Notes under the pieces: generated by a model
Told to the model about the DNA's origin: nothing
Seen by the model: only the letters and a program-made list of their open reading frames with translations
Databases searched by the model: none
Translations under genes and position numbers: made by a program
Assembly (NCBI RefSeq): GCF_030730945.1
Contig: NZ_JAVAMS010000002.1
Coordinates: 930,001-994,000 of the forward strand
DNA from: Aurantiacibacter poecillastricola
GTDB lineage: Bacteria; Pseudomonadota; Alphaproteobacteria; Sphingomonadales; Sphingomonadaceae
Direction of reading: 5' to 3'
Length of the DNA: 64,000 nt
Part shown: positions 14,742-23,051 of the stretch, piece after piece
Position numbering within the stretch: position 1 is the first letter of the stretch
Layout: every line of letters starts with the position of its first letter

Positions 14742-17555
14742 ATGGCAACGCGCATGCTTATCGATGCGCGCCACCCGGAAGAAACACGGGTGGCGGTGCT
14801 CAAGGGAAACCGGATTGAGGAGTTCGACTTTGAATCTGCCGAACACAAGCAGATCAAGGGCAATATCTACCTAGCGAAAGTCACGAGGGTCGAACCCTCG
14901 CTGCAGGCGGCCTTCGTCGACTTCGGCGGCAATCGCCACGGCTTCCTCGCCTTCAGCGAAATCCATCCCGATTACTACCAGATCCCCGCAGCCGATCGCG
15001 AAGCCCTCCTTGCAGAGGAACAGGCAGCGGCCGAGGAAGAAGCCAAGCTCCGCGCCGAGGAAGACGAGGACGACGGCGCCCCCATGGACGACGCCGATGA
15101 CGGCGACGACGATGAAGAAGGCGGCCTCGAGGAGATCGACACCAGCGAAAAGGACGACGTGTCGACCATCGAGGACGGACACGTCGAAAACGGTGAGGAC
15201 GAGAACTCGGACGACGCTTCATCCGACGACGATCAGAACGGCGACGACGAAGATGAAGACGGCAACAATCGCGGCCAGCGCCGCGGTCGCGGCCGGGGCA
15301 AGCCTCGCGGCAGGCAAGGTCGCCAAGGCGGCGGCAGCCGGGCCAAGGAAATCGACGAAGCGCGGGCAAAGCGCCAGGCGCTGCGTCGCCGCTACAAGAT
15401 CCAGGACGTCATCCAGCGCCGTCAGGTGCTGCTGGTGCAGGTCGCCAAGGAAGAGCGCGGGAACAAGGGCGCTGCCCTCACCACCTATCTCAGCCTCGCG
15501 GGGCGCTATTGCGTGCTCATGCCCAATTCCAGCCATGGTGGTGGCATCTCGCGCAAGATTTCCAGCGGATCCGATCGCAAGCGCCTGAAGAACATCGTGG
15601 GCGAACTGCGCCTGCCCAAGTCGATGGGTCTGATCGTACGCACCGCCGGTCTCTCGCGCACCAAGCCCGAGATCAAGCGCGACTTCGACTATCTCGCCCG
15701 CCTGTGGGACGAGATTCGCGAGCGCACGATGAATTCCAGCGCGCCCAGCATGATCCACTCGGACAGCGACCTGATCAAGCGCGCCATTCGCGACATCTAC
15801 AATCGCGAGATCGAGGAAGTGATCGTCGAAGGCGAAGCGGGTTACAAGGCCGCCAAGTCCTTCATGAAACTGCTGATGCCCAGCCATGCGCGCCGGGTGA
15901 AGAGCTACAACGATCCCGTCCCGCTGTTCCAGCGCTATGGCGCGGAAGACCAGCTCTCGGCCATGTACGATCCAATGGTGCAGCTGAAATCGGGTGGCTA
16001 CCTCATCATCAACCCGACTGAGGCACTCGTGTCGATCGACATCAACTCCGGTCGTTCCACCAAGGAGCATGGGATCGAGCAGACCGCCCTCCACACCAAT
16101 CTGGAGGCGGCGAAGGAAATCGCCCGCCAGCTGCGCCTGCGCGACATGGCCGGCCTGGTGGTGATCGACTTCATCGACATGGAACGCACCGGAAACGTGC
16201 GCAAGGTCGAGCGGTGCATGAAGGATGCGCTCAAGAACGACCGCGCGCGTATCCAGGTGGGTCGCATTTCCGGTTTCGGCCTGATGGAAATGAGTCGCCA
16301 GCGGCTGCGCACCGGCGTGCTCGAGGCGACCACGTGTGAATGCCCGCACTGCGACGGCACCGGCCTGGTCCGCACGGCCAGCTCGGCGGGCCTTTCTGCC
16401 CTGCGCCTGATCGAGGATGAGGCGGCCAAGGGCAAGGGTACCACCATTACCCTGCATGCCTCCACCGAAGCCGCTGTCTACCTGCTCAATGCCAAGCGCG
16501 CCGACCTAGCCGAGATCGAACAGCGCTACGGCGTCACCGTCGAAGTGAAGCCGGAAGGCGAAGACGAAGGCGCGAAGATGCGCGTTGGCTCCTCCGGTCC
16601 GAAGCCCGCGCAGGCGCCCAGCTTCGAGCCCATCATCGATGACGATGATGACGATTACGACGACAGCTCCGATGCCGAGGGCGACGCGGACGACGAGAAC
16701 GAGGGTGACGACGAAAGCGTCGACGGCGATCGCGGAAATCGTGGCAGGAAGCGCCGCCGTCGTCGTCGCGGGGGTCGCGGCCGCAATAATAACGAAGGCA
16801 ACAACGAGAGCCGTCAACAGGATGATAGCTCGGACGACGATGCCGACGAGGACGAGGACGATAACGGCACCTCCTCCGACGACAGCGACCAGGATGGCGA
16901 GAACAAGCCGCGGCGCCGTCGCGGTCGTCGTGGCGGTCGGGGCCGTGGTCGCAAGCGTCAGGACGGCGACAGCCAGTCCGACGAGAAGGCCTCGGATGAT
17001 GGCGAACAGCAGTCCGAGCCCGAGACCGCCGAGACGGCCGAGGTTGCTCAAACCGCGGCGGAGCCGGCTGCCGAGGAAGTGAAACCCAAGCGCCGCACTC
17101 GTCGCAAGAAGGCCGAGGACGATGCCGAGGGCGAAGTCGCCAAGGTCGAGACCTCCGATACCGATGCCTCCACTACCGAGGCAGAGGAAAAGCCCAAGCC
17201 CAAGCGCACTCGTCGCAAGAAGGTAACGGAAGGCGAAGCGGAGAGTGCGGAGGCTACCTCTGGCGAGGAGGCAGAGGAAAAGCCCAAGCCCAAGCGCACC
17301 CGTCGCAAGAAGGTGGCCGATGCCGAAGCCGACGGCGCTTCTGCGGAAGAGAAGACGGCGGCAAAGGCCAAGGACAGCGACGGCGGCGACAATCCCGTCA
17401 TCTCCGAAGTCCTTACCGGCAACGAGACGCCGCTGGCATCCGAAGGGGAAGCACAGGCGGATGATGCCGGTGCTGGCGATCCCGACGAAACAGCAGACGG
17501 CAGCGACGACGGATCGCCACGTCGCGGCTGGTGGCAGCGCACATTCGGTAACTGA
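14742..17555 (+). CDS. rne: Ribonuclease E/G family, RNase E-type
   Basis: A 937-residue endoribonuclease for mRNA turnover and rRNA/tRNA processing. The catalytic half is intact: metal-binding Asp433 (VSIDINSGRST) and Asp476 (VIDFIDMERTG), and the zinc-link CPHC at 534-537. The S1 RNA-binding domain (starting about residue 38) is split by a roughly 130-residue insert (about 87-217), first very acidic (107-174) and then basic and Gly/Arg-rich (176-217). The C-terminal third (after about 600) alternates Asp/Glu blocks with Arg-rich blocks and Lys/Pro/Arg repeats. This fits a disordered degradosome scaffold, although partner sites cannot be named. CGGAG lies nine bases before the ATG. An RNase E-type rather than RNase G-type protein is indicated by this large tail. 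Confidence 0.96.
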   Translation: MATRMLIDARHPEETRVAVLKGNRIEEFDFESAEHKQIKGNIYLAKVTRVEPSLQAAFVDFGGNRHGFLAFSEIHPDYYQIPAADREALLAEEQAAAEEEAKLRAEEDEDDGAPMDDADDGDDDEEGGLEEIDTSEKDDVSTIEDGHVENGEDENSDDASSDDDQNGDDEDEDGNNRGQRRGRGRGKPRGRQGRQGGGSRAKEIDEARAKRQALRRRYKIQDVIQRRQVLLVQVAKEERGNKGAALTTYLSLAGRYCVLMPNSSHGGGISRKISSGSDRKRLKNIVGELRLPKSMGLIVRTAGLSRTKPEIKRDFDYLARLWDEIRERTMNSSAPSMIHSDSDLIKRAIRDIYNREIEEVIVEGEAGYKAAKSFMKLLMPSHARRVKSYNDPVPLFQRYGAEDQLSAMYDPMVQLKSGGYLIINPTEALVSIDINSGRSTKEHGIEQTALHTNLEAAKEIARQLRLRDMAGLVVIDFIDMERTGNVRKVERCMKDALKNDRARIQVGRISGFGLMEMSRQRLRTGVLEATTCECPHCDGTGLVRTASSAGLSALRLIEDEAAKGKGTTITLHASTEAAVYLLNAKRADLAEIEQRYGVTVEVKPEGEDEGAKMRVGSSGPKPAQAPSFEPIIDDDDDDYDDSSDAEGDADDENEGDDESVDGDRGNRGRKRRRRRRGGRGRNNNEGNNESRQQDDSSDDDADEDEDDNGTSSDDSDQDGENKPRRRRGRRGGRGRGRKRQDGDSQSDEKASDDGEQQSEPETAETAEVAQTAAEPAAEEVKPKRRTRRKKAEDDAEGEVAKVETSDTDASTTEAEEKPKPKRTRRKKVTEGEAESAEATSGEEAEEKPKPKRTRRKKVADAEADGASAEEKTAAKAKDSDGGDNPVISEVLTGNETPLASEGEAQADDAGAGDPDETADGSDDGSPRRGWWQRTFGN
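17178..17314 (+). repeat. Two copies of a 47-base direct repeat inside rne
   Basis: Copies at 17178-17224 and 17268-17314 differ by about one base and are 90 bases apart. Each encodes EAEEKPKPKRTRRKKV, a basic RNA-binding-like block in the RNase E tail. A weaker third version (KPKRRTRRKK) lies just upstream. In-frame expansion of the tail is the likely origin. Confidence 0.85.
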
Positions 17556-17584
17556 TAGTCCGTTCCTGGCAAGGAGACCCCGGC

Positions 17585-18415
17585 ATGGACCCGCTTCCGG
17601 TCACTGTCATCGTCTTGGCGGCGCAGCGCACCGGCGTGGTCAATCCCCTCGCCGCCCGCGCCGGGGTCAGCCACAAATGCCTCGTCCCGATCTGCGAGCG
17701 CCCGCTGATCGAGCATGTGCTGGAAGCGCTGACCACGCTTCCCGCCATCCGCGAAATCCGCGTGGTGCTGGAGCCGGACGGACAGGCCGAAGTCGACCGC
17801 GTGATCGAACCGTTCCGTTCGCGCGGGACGCCGATCACGCTGGTCGATTCCGATCCCAATATCGTGGAGAGCGTGCTTGAAGCCACGAAGGGCGAGGACG
17901 GGCCCTTCATCGTCACAACGGCCGACAACGTACTCCTCACCCATGACGGGCTCGAACAGGTCCGTACCGCCATGCGCCAGGCGGACGCGGTCATCGGCGT
18001 TACCACGCGGGAGCGGGTGTGGGCGATCCACCGCCAGGGCCAGCGCGGCTTCTACGACTTCAAGGATGCAGGCTACGCCAATTGCAACCTCTACGGCCTC
18101 GCCAACAGACGGGGTATGAAAGCGGCGGAGATCTTCCGCGAAGGCGGGCAGTTCCAGTCCAACAAGGGCCGCATGGTCCGCGCATTCGGTCTCTTCAATA
18201 TCCTGATGATGCGCTTCGGCCTCGTCACCCTGCCGCAGGGCTTGCGCCGTGTCGGCAAGCGCTTCGATGCACGGCTGGAACCGGTTATCTTCGAGGATGG
18301 CGCACTGGCCATCGACGTCGATAACGAGCGAACCTACGCCATTTGCGAATGGGTGCTTGGCCAGCGTCTCGGCATGGATATTCCCAAGCCCGAGATCGAT
18401 CCCGCAAGCAAATAG
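17585..18415 (+). CDS. MobA-like/sugar-phosphate nucleotidyltransferase family protein
   Basis: A 276-residue protein with the nucleotidyltransferase fold. It has an N-terminal strand VTVIVLAAQRTG, the following HKCLVPICERPLIEHVLEAL (the usual lysine and the pi-x-x-P-L-I pattern), and a metal-binding Asp in IVTTADNVLLT. The first loop reads AAQRTG rather than the common AAGxGxR, so the nucleotide loop is atypical. The C-terminal part includes FKDAGYANCNLYGL and a hydrophobic amphipathic stretch, FGLFNILMMRFGLVTLPQGL, suggesting membrane association. AAGGAGA lies nine bases before the ATG. It sits 29 bases after rne and beside a methyltransferase and an ATP-grasp gene. A role in making an activated headgroup or sugar is possible but unproven. 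Confidence 0.72.
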   Translation: MDPLPVTVIVLAAQRTGVVNPLAARAGVSHKCLVPICERPLIEHVLEALTTLPAIREIRVVLEPDGQAEVDRVIEPFRSRGTPITLVDSDPNIVESVLEATKGEDGPFIVTTADNVLLTHDGLEQVRTAMRQADAVIGVTTRERVWAIHRQGQRGFYDFKDAGYANCNLYGLANRRGMKAAEIFREGGQFQSNKGRMVRAFGLFNILMMRFGLVTLPQGLRRVGKRFDARLEPVIFEDGALAIDVDNERTYAICEWVLGQRLGMDIPKPEIDPASK

Positions 18416-18421
18416 CGGGGC

Positions 18422-19057
18422 CTACGCCCCCAAATGCTTGGCGGCGCCCCACTCCATCCAGCCAGCCCATTTCGGCGCCTTCTCGAAGTAGCCCTGACCG
18501 ATGGGCTCGATCTCGAAACCGGCCTTGCGGATGGTGCCGCTCACCTCGCGGGTGAGGCGGCAGTTTCCGGCGATATGCTTCCACACCGGCTCGATCCGCT
18601 GTTGCCAGCGCGCCGGGCCGGAATCGGGCGCCTTGCCGTGTTCGAGGAACAGGATTCGTCCTCCCGGCTTCAGCACGCGGCGCATTTCGGAAAGGACACG
18701 CGCCGGATCGTCGACCGAACAAAGCGTGTAGGTGCAAACGATCGTGTCGAACGCGCTGTCGGGAAAGGGAAGGTCTTCCCCCCTGCCCTCGCGGATATCG
18801 ACCTCCCAGCCCCTGTCCCGCGCACGCTTCCGGGCGGCTTCCAGCAGTCGGCCGTTGGGATCGATGCCCGCGTAACTCGTTACCGCGAGCGTATCGTAAT
18901 GTTGCTGGTTGAACCCGCCACCGCAGCCCAGTTCGAATACCGCGCCCTGGGCCAGCGGGACGACCTCGCGGCGCAGCTCGTCCACCTCCGGCGAACCGCA
19001 TCCAAGGCTGATCACCTTTGGCAGGATGGTCTCGTCATACCACCGGGCTATTCCCAT
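18422..19057 (-). CDS. Class I SAM-dependent methyltransferase (PE N-methyltransferase/UbiE-like)
   Basis: A 211-residue cytoplasmic methyltransferase. Motif I is VFELGCGGGFNQQHY, the acidic residue after strand 2 is in YAGIDPNGRLL, and motif III-like LKPGGRILFLEHG is followed by WQQRIEPVWKHIAGNC, which resembles bacterial phosphatidylethanolamine or quinone methyltransferases. I chose the ATG at 19057 because CGGAG is spaced eight bases upstream and the protein opens with GIARWYDETILPKV, as relatives do; a longer frame adds 26 residues. It is convergent with the nucleotidyltransferase gene (six-base gap) and divergent from the ATP-grasp gene. Lipid headgroup methylation is a reasonable guess; the substrate is not shown by the sequence. 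Confidence 0.8.
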   Translation of the reverse strand: MGIARWYDETILPKVISLGCGSPEVDELRREVVPLAQGAVFELGCGGGFNQQHYDTLAVTSYAGIDPNGRLLEAARKRARDRGWEVDIREGRGEDLPFPDSAFDTIVCTYTLCSVDDPARVLSEMRRVLKPGGRILFLEHGKAPDSGPARWQQRIEPVWKHIAGNCRLTREVSGTIRKAGFEIEPIGQGYFEKAPKWAGWMEWGAAKHLGA

Positions 19058-19197
19058 GCGCATCTCCGAACAGGAAAGGTCGTTCCGCTTCTTCCCCAAT
19101 CCCGGAAAATAGACAATCCATAATTGCCTCTCCATTGCGCCACCGCGTGATTGGGCCTAGTCGCGCATCCTTGTATTTCTCACGACAAGGCGCCCCG

Positions 19198-20208
19198 ATG
19201 AGCACAATTCGCCCCCTGCGCATTCCCGATGAAGCCAAGCAGCGCATTCGCACGCTGTTCATGGCCAAGCATGCCCTTTGGGGCGGCGGAATGCACCCCG
19301 AGGATGGCAACCACGCCATCTACCATCACGAGGTGCGCACCACCCTGGAAAACCTTGGCCTGAACCTGCAGTTCGCAAACAGTTACGACGTGCTGTTCAC
19401 GCGGCCGGAGGTCGATTTCGTGTTCCCGCTGCTCAACCGCGGCGGCTTCGTGAATTCGGAGATGCTGATACCCACGCTGTGCAACATGCACCGCCTGCCC
19501 TATGTCGGGGCGATGCCGTTCCTGCGCGGGTTGGGAGACGACAAGTCCGTCTCCAAGCTCGTGTGCACCCATGCCGGCGTGCCTACCGCGCCGTGGTTCT
19601 GCTATCGCCGCGGCGCGCAGGTGCTCGAGGCCGATCTTCCCCCGGCCCCGGACGGTCGCTGGGTCATCAAACCCAACGCCTCTTCCGCCAGCTGGGGCAT
19701 TTCCGATGCCTTCGATTTCAACGGCGTGGCCAATGCTGTGGCGGACATTCACGGCCAGGGCCACGATGCCATCGTCGAGCCTTACCTGGATGGCTACGAC
19801 GTCCAATGCGCCTTCATCACGCTCGACGGCACGCCGACTGCGCTGCCGATGCTGTGGTACGAGCGCGAGAACACGCAGAAGCTGTGGACCTATTACGAGA
19901 AGCGAGATCTCGTCCCGAATACCGAGAAGGCGGCGCTGAAGCGTTTCGACCATGCCGAGCTTGCCCCGAAGATCGAGCGGATGGCGACGCTCGTCGCGCG
20001 CGAGTTCACGCCCTTTGATTATGGCCGCATAGAATTCCGCGTGGACCTGAAAACCGGCGACATCAATTTCATCGAGATCAACCTCAACTGCAACCTTTGG
20101 AGCGAGAAGGTGATGGCCAAGGCCGCAGGGGTCGCGGGCTTCAGCCATGCCGACCTTCTGGAAACGATTCTCGCCGAATGCTGGCGGAGAAATGGCCTTA
20201 TTCCATAG
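19198..20208 (+). CDS. ATP-grasp (D-alanine-D-alanine ligase-like) protein
   Basis: A 336-residue protein with the ATP-grasp layout. The N-terminal domain contains NSYDVLFTRPEVDFVFPLLNRGGFVN and LPYVGAMPFLRGLGDDKSVSK. The central nucleotide-binding strand is WVIKPNASSASWGIS. The C-terminal metal-binding segment FRVDLKTGDINFIEINLNCNL corresponds to the E-x-N motif of Ddl enzymes and is followed by AAGVAGFSHADLLETIL. It is not the ordinary cell-wall Ddl, because the N-terminal substrate region differs and no mur genes are near. It probably ligates a carboxylate to an amine using ATP. Neighbours are the methyltransferase (divergent) and the RTX protease. ACAAGG precedes the chosen ATG at 19198. 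Confidence 0.8.
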   Translation: MSTIRPLRIPDEAKQRIRTLFMAKHALWGGGMHPEDGNHAIYHHEVRTTLENLGLNLQFANSYDVLFTRPEVDFVFPLLNRGGFVNSEMLIPTLCNMHRLPYVGAMPFLRGLGDDKSVSKLVCTHAGVPTAPWFCYRRGAQVLEADLPPAPDGRWVIKPNASSASWGISDAFDFNGVANAVADIHGQGHDAIVEPYLDGYDVQCAFITLDGTPTALPMLWYERENTQKLWTYYEKRDLVPNTEKAALKRFDHAELAPKIERMATLVAREFTPFDYGRIEFRVDLKTGDINFIEINLNCNLWSEKVMAKAAGVAGFSHADLLETILAECWRRNGLIP

Positions 20209-20321
20209 GCTTGATGCGACAAAGCGGCCACATTCCTGCCACTTTCAGGGCTGTCAGTAGGTAGAATTGTTGCCAAAGCGCGCGTAACGGTAGTTAATAC
20301 CAACTTTCCACTTGTGACTTC

Positions 20322-20337
20322 GGTATCAGTTGATACC
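20322..20337. promoter_or_regulatory. Palindromic operator-like site upstream of the RTX protease
   Basis: GGTATCA-GT-TGATACC has perfect seven-base arms. A related shorter dyad, GGTA-N5-TACC, lies at 20289-20301. A possible promoter is TTGCCA (20270-20275) followed by TTAATA (20294-20299, 18-base spacing), which would put this site just downstream of the transcription start, a usual place for a repressor. The rest of the 199-base gap shows nothing else. Confidence 0.45.
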
Positions 20338-20407
20338 GTTTGCGAATCTGGACTGGTCGAAGGGGCTGGGAACAGAGCGAATTACCATTTGGAAGGGACT
20401 ACCAGAC

Positions 20408-22022
20408 ATGGCACGCAGAAGCTGGACTGAGGACGGCGAAATCTACGCAGAAGAGTTCGCGCTCGAGGATCACGATTACGGCTGGCAGGACGAAAGCGAC
20501 CGCGATCACGACAAGGTCTTCAACCGCAACGACTTCAATCTCGACGACTATTCCGGTCTCGGCTTCACCTATCGCGGCAAGACCATCGCCGATCTCGAAC
20601 AGGTTGTGCAGCAGATTGATTCCGGCAACTCCGTGAACGTTTCGGGCGGCAAGATCACCTATACCTTCCTCAAGGAAGGCCAGGATCTCGTCGGCCTGTA
20701 CAACAACCCCGATTACGGCTTCACCGCCGGAGAAGGCCTTGCCGCCTTTACCGACGCACAGATCGCCGAAGCGCGCGATTCCATCGAGCTGTGGGACGAC
20801 CTGATCGCGCCCGAGTTCGTGGAAAAGAACGGCCGGGGCGCGGACATCCAGTTCGCCAACTTCAACGGATCCGGCGCAGGCCTATGCCTATTATCCGGAG
20901 TATTACCCCGGCAACAAGAACGGCTTCACCAAGGCGCAGGGCTACAAGTTCTTCAGTGACGTCTTCGTCGCCGACCCTTCCATCAACGGTTCGAACGCCT
21001 GGCTCGACTTCAACGGCTACGGCGCCACCACGCTGGTCCACGAACTGGGTCACGCCATCGGCCTCAGCCACCCCGGCGCCTATAACGGTGCGGGCGCGAC
21101 GACCTATGACGGCCAGGCCGAATACGCCCAGGATTCCGAGCAGTATTCGATCATGTCCTACTGGTCGCCCAGCGAGACCGGCGGCATCCTGATCAACTGG
21201 GACCTGCTGTTCTTCGGCAATGCCCAGACCCCGATGCTGCATGACATCCTCACCATCCAGCAGAAGTACGGTGCCGACGAGACGACCCGCACCGGCGATA
21301 CGGTGTACGGCTACAACTCGACGGCCGACCGTGACGTGTTCGACTTCTCGCAGAACAACTATCCCGGCCTCGCCATCTACGATGCCGGCGGCGAGGACAC
21401 GCTGGACTTCTCCGGCTTCTTCGGCGGCTCGGTCATCAACCTGAATGACGGCCAGTTCTCGTCGGGCGGCGAAGGCGCGCCCAGCGCGGCGGAAATCAAC
21501 GCCAACCGCGTCGAACTGTTCGAGACGACCGGTCTCACTTCGGGCGCAGTGACGGATGCCAGCGTCCAGGCGACCCTTGCCGCCTATCAGGACCGTGCCG
21601 AGACCGCGATCCTCAACGACTTCGGTTACGATGGCGTGCTGGCAACCCAGTACAACAACATCGCCATCGCCTACGGCACCGAGATCGAGAACGCCGTGGG
21701 TTCGGACTACCGCGACATCATCGTCACCAACGAGCAGGACAATATCCTGACCGGTGGTCTGGGCGATGACGTCTTCATCATCCAGGACGGCAGCAACTAT
21801 GCTGCTGGCGAGAGCTTCGGGAATGGCGGCAACGACACGATCACCGATTTCGAAGTCGGCTCGGACGTGCTCGACCTGAGCTATCTCGGCCTCGGCACCG
21901 ACAGTGTCCTCGATTTCGACGGTAACGTGCTGGCGATCGACATCGATGGCGATGGCGCGGTCGACCAGTCGGTAACCTTCGAGAACCTCGACTTCGTTCC
22001 GGTCGCCGATATCTTCGCCTGA
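20408..22022 (+). pseudogene. Serralysin-type RTX metalloprotease (M10), disrupted by a frameshift
   Basis: The first frame (20408 to about 20875) encodes the N-terminal part, ending ADIQFANFNGSG. The next frame continues seamlessly as QAYAYYPEYYPGNKNG and carries the zinc motif HELGHAIGLSHP (21039-21074), the Met-turn SIMSYW, and a C-terminal RTX region with LTGGLGDDVFII and GNGGNDTITDFEVGSDVLDLS. Together about 535 residues, a normal length for serralysins, which are secreted calcium-dependent proteases exported by type I systems. The frame change near 20872-20880 equals loss of two bases (for instance one GC from a GC run) or gain of one. A good ribosome site (GGAAGGG) and a terminator suggest a recently intact gene, so a sequencing error is also possible. 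No type I secretion genes are in the window. Confidence 0.85.
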
Positions 22023-22041
22023 TCGACGTAGCGTTCTAGCG

Positions 22042-22078
22042 AAAGGGGCCGCTCCGGATCATCCGGGGCGGCCCTTTT
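22042..22078 (+). terminator. Rho-independent terminator after the RTX protease
   Basis: AAAGGGGCCGC pairs with GCGGCCCTTTTT; the inner bases TCCGG/CCGGG extend the stem, and a T run follows. It runs up to the stop codon of the convergent SDR gene. Confidence 0.88.
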
Positions 22079-22795
22079 TCATTCCGGTACCCGCTCGCCC
22101 TTGTAGTCGAACACCTGCCCGCTGCCCTCGGGCGACAGGCCTTCCAGCACACGCAACATGCTGGCCGCGCTCTCCTCGGGCGAGGTCAGTTGTCCCTCGG
22201 GAAGGTTGCTCTGGAAGGGGGCGGAAAGGGGAGTGTCCACTGTGCCCGGATGCAAACCCGCCACGATGGCCTGCTTGTGCGTGCGGCCAAGCTCGATCGC
22301 GAAATTGCGCAGCAGCATGTTCAGCGCCGCCTTGCTGGCCCGGTAGGAATGCCAACCGCCGATCCGGTTGTCCGAGATCGAGCCAACGCGGGCGGAAATG
22401 GCTGCGAAGGTTGCAGGTGCATTGCGCGCAAACAGCGGCAGGGCATGCTTGGCCACCAGCGCCGGCCCGATCGTGTTGACGTGCAGTACCCGCGCCATTG
22501 CCTCGGCGTCGATGGACTTGAGACTGCGCTCCGGCCCGGTGCCGTCGGCCAGGGTCAGCACGCCGCTCGCTACGATCACGAGATCGGGGGGATCATCGCG
22601 CCAGTTCTCGGCAGCGGTAGCGATGGTGCGTTCGTCGTCGAAATCGAAGCGGAATGGCGTTACGCCAGGCCTGTCCGGCCCCTCCCCCGCGCGCGATCCG
22701 GCGAAAACCTTCACGCCCCTGTCCGCAAGGTCCGCAACCAGCGCCGCGCCTATGCCGCCGCTGCTGCCGAAGATCGCTGCCTTGTGCCAGGTCAT
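22079..22795 (-). CDS. Short-chain dehydrogenase/reductase (C-factor-like)
   Basis: A 238-residue classical SDR. The dinucleotide-binding motif is [15 protein letters not shown] near the N-terminus, LVIVASGVL stands for the NNAG strand, and the catalytic Ser and Y-x-x-x-K are in [26 protein letters not shown]. An acidic/Arg pattern after strand 2 (FAGSRAGEG) suggests NADP preference, but this is not certain. It resembles the C-factor/CsgA-like SDR subgroup, whose substrates are poorly known. It stands alone on the minus strand, convergent with the RTX protease and divergent from sdhB. The ATG at 22795 follows a weak purine stretch. Confidence 0.88.
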   Translation of the reverse strand: MTWHKAAIFGSSGGIGAALVADLADRGVKVFAGSRAGEGPDRPGVTPFRFDFDDERTIATAAENWRDDPPDLVIVASGVLTLADGTGPERSLKSIDAEAMARVLHVNTIGPALVAKHALPLFARNAPATFAAISARVGSISDNRIGGWHSYRASKAALNMLLRNFAIELGRTHKQAIVAGLHPGTVDTPLSAPFQSNLPEGQLTSPEESAASMLRVLEGLSPEGSGQVFDYKGERVPE

Positions 22796-22842
22796 TGGAG
22801 GGTGCCTTTCCTACTGCAAGGCCCCGGAGATAGGAGCGCGGC

Positions 22843-23019
22843 ATGGCACGCAAAACACCCTCCGAAGCCCGTATTTCAGGCGCCTTCCACGATCCCTACA
22901 TGAGAAAGCGCTTTTCCGCTCCAGGACACTGTTCCATGTGTTCCAGGTTAGTTGGAAATCGGGCGCGCAGTCCGCGAATTTCGCAAGCTGCGCCTTGCCC
23001 TTGCCACCACGATGGTTAG
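22843..23019 (+). CDS. Possible small protein of 58 residues (doubtful)
   Basis: An ATG preceded by AGGAG at seven bases opens a 58-codon frame beginning [17 protein letters not shown] and ending with a Cys/His-rich tail (CPCHHDG). It occupies most of the gap between the SDR gene and sdhB. The good ribosome site is the only positive sign. The composition (Arg, Ser, Cys) is that of non-coding GC-rich sequence, and the likely sdhB promoter overlaps its last codons. I list it because nothing else explains the gap; I would not rely on it. Confidence 0.2.
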   Translation: MARKTPSEARISGAFHDPYMRKRFSAPGHCSMCSRLVGNRARSPRISQAAPCPCHHDG

Positions 23020-23022
23020 ATA
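22995..23022 (+). promoter_or_regulatory. Candidate sdhB promoter
   Basis: TTGCCC (22995-23000) and TAGATA (23017-23022) are spaced by 16 bases, giving a leader of roughly 23 bases before sdhB. Confidence 0.4.
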
Positions 23023-23051
23023 GACAGCCAAACGCTTTAGGGACTTATCGC

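Noticed and set aside
14396..14818. A 140-codon frame through the rne leader
   Set aside because: No ribosome site, low-complexity translation, and it runs on into rne in another frame.
15219..16457. A 412-codon open frame opposite rne
   Set aside because: It depends on the Asp/Glu/Arg codon bias of the RNase E insert and has no motif of its own.
16800..17350. Repetitive acidic/basic coding in the rne tail read as a tandem repeat array or CRISPR-like element
   Set aside because: The repeats are in frame, diverged and encode charged blocks; there is no spacer/repeat regularity.
20872..20880. Programmed ribosomal frameshift in the RTX protease
   Set aside because: No slippery heptamer, stop-codon context or downstream pseudoknot is visible, and the family does not use recoding. 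Mutation or sequencing error is simpler.
22796..23051. tRNA or small RNA gene in the gap before sdhB
   Set aside because: No cloverleaf, T-loop GTTCGAATC-type motif or terminator is visible there.
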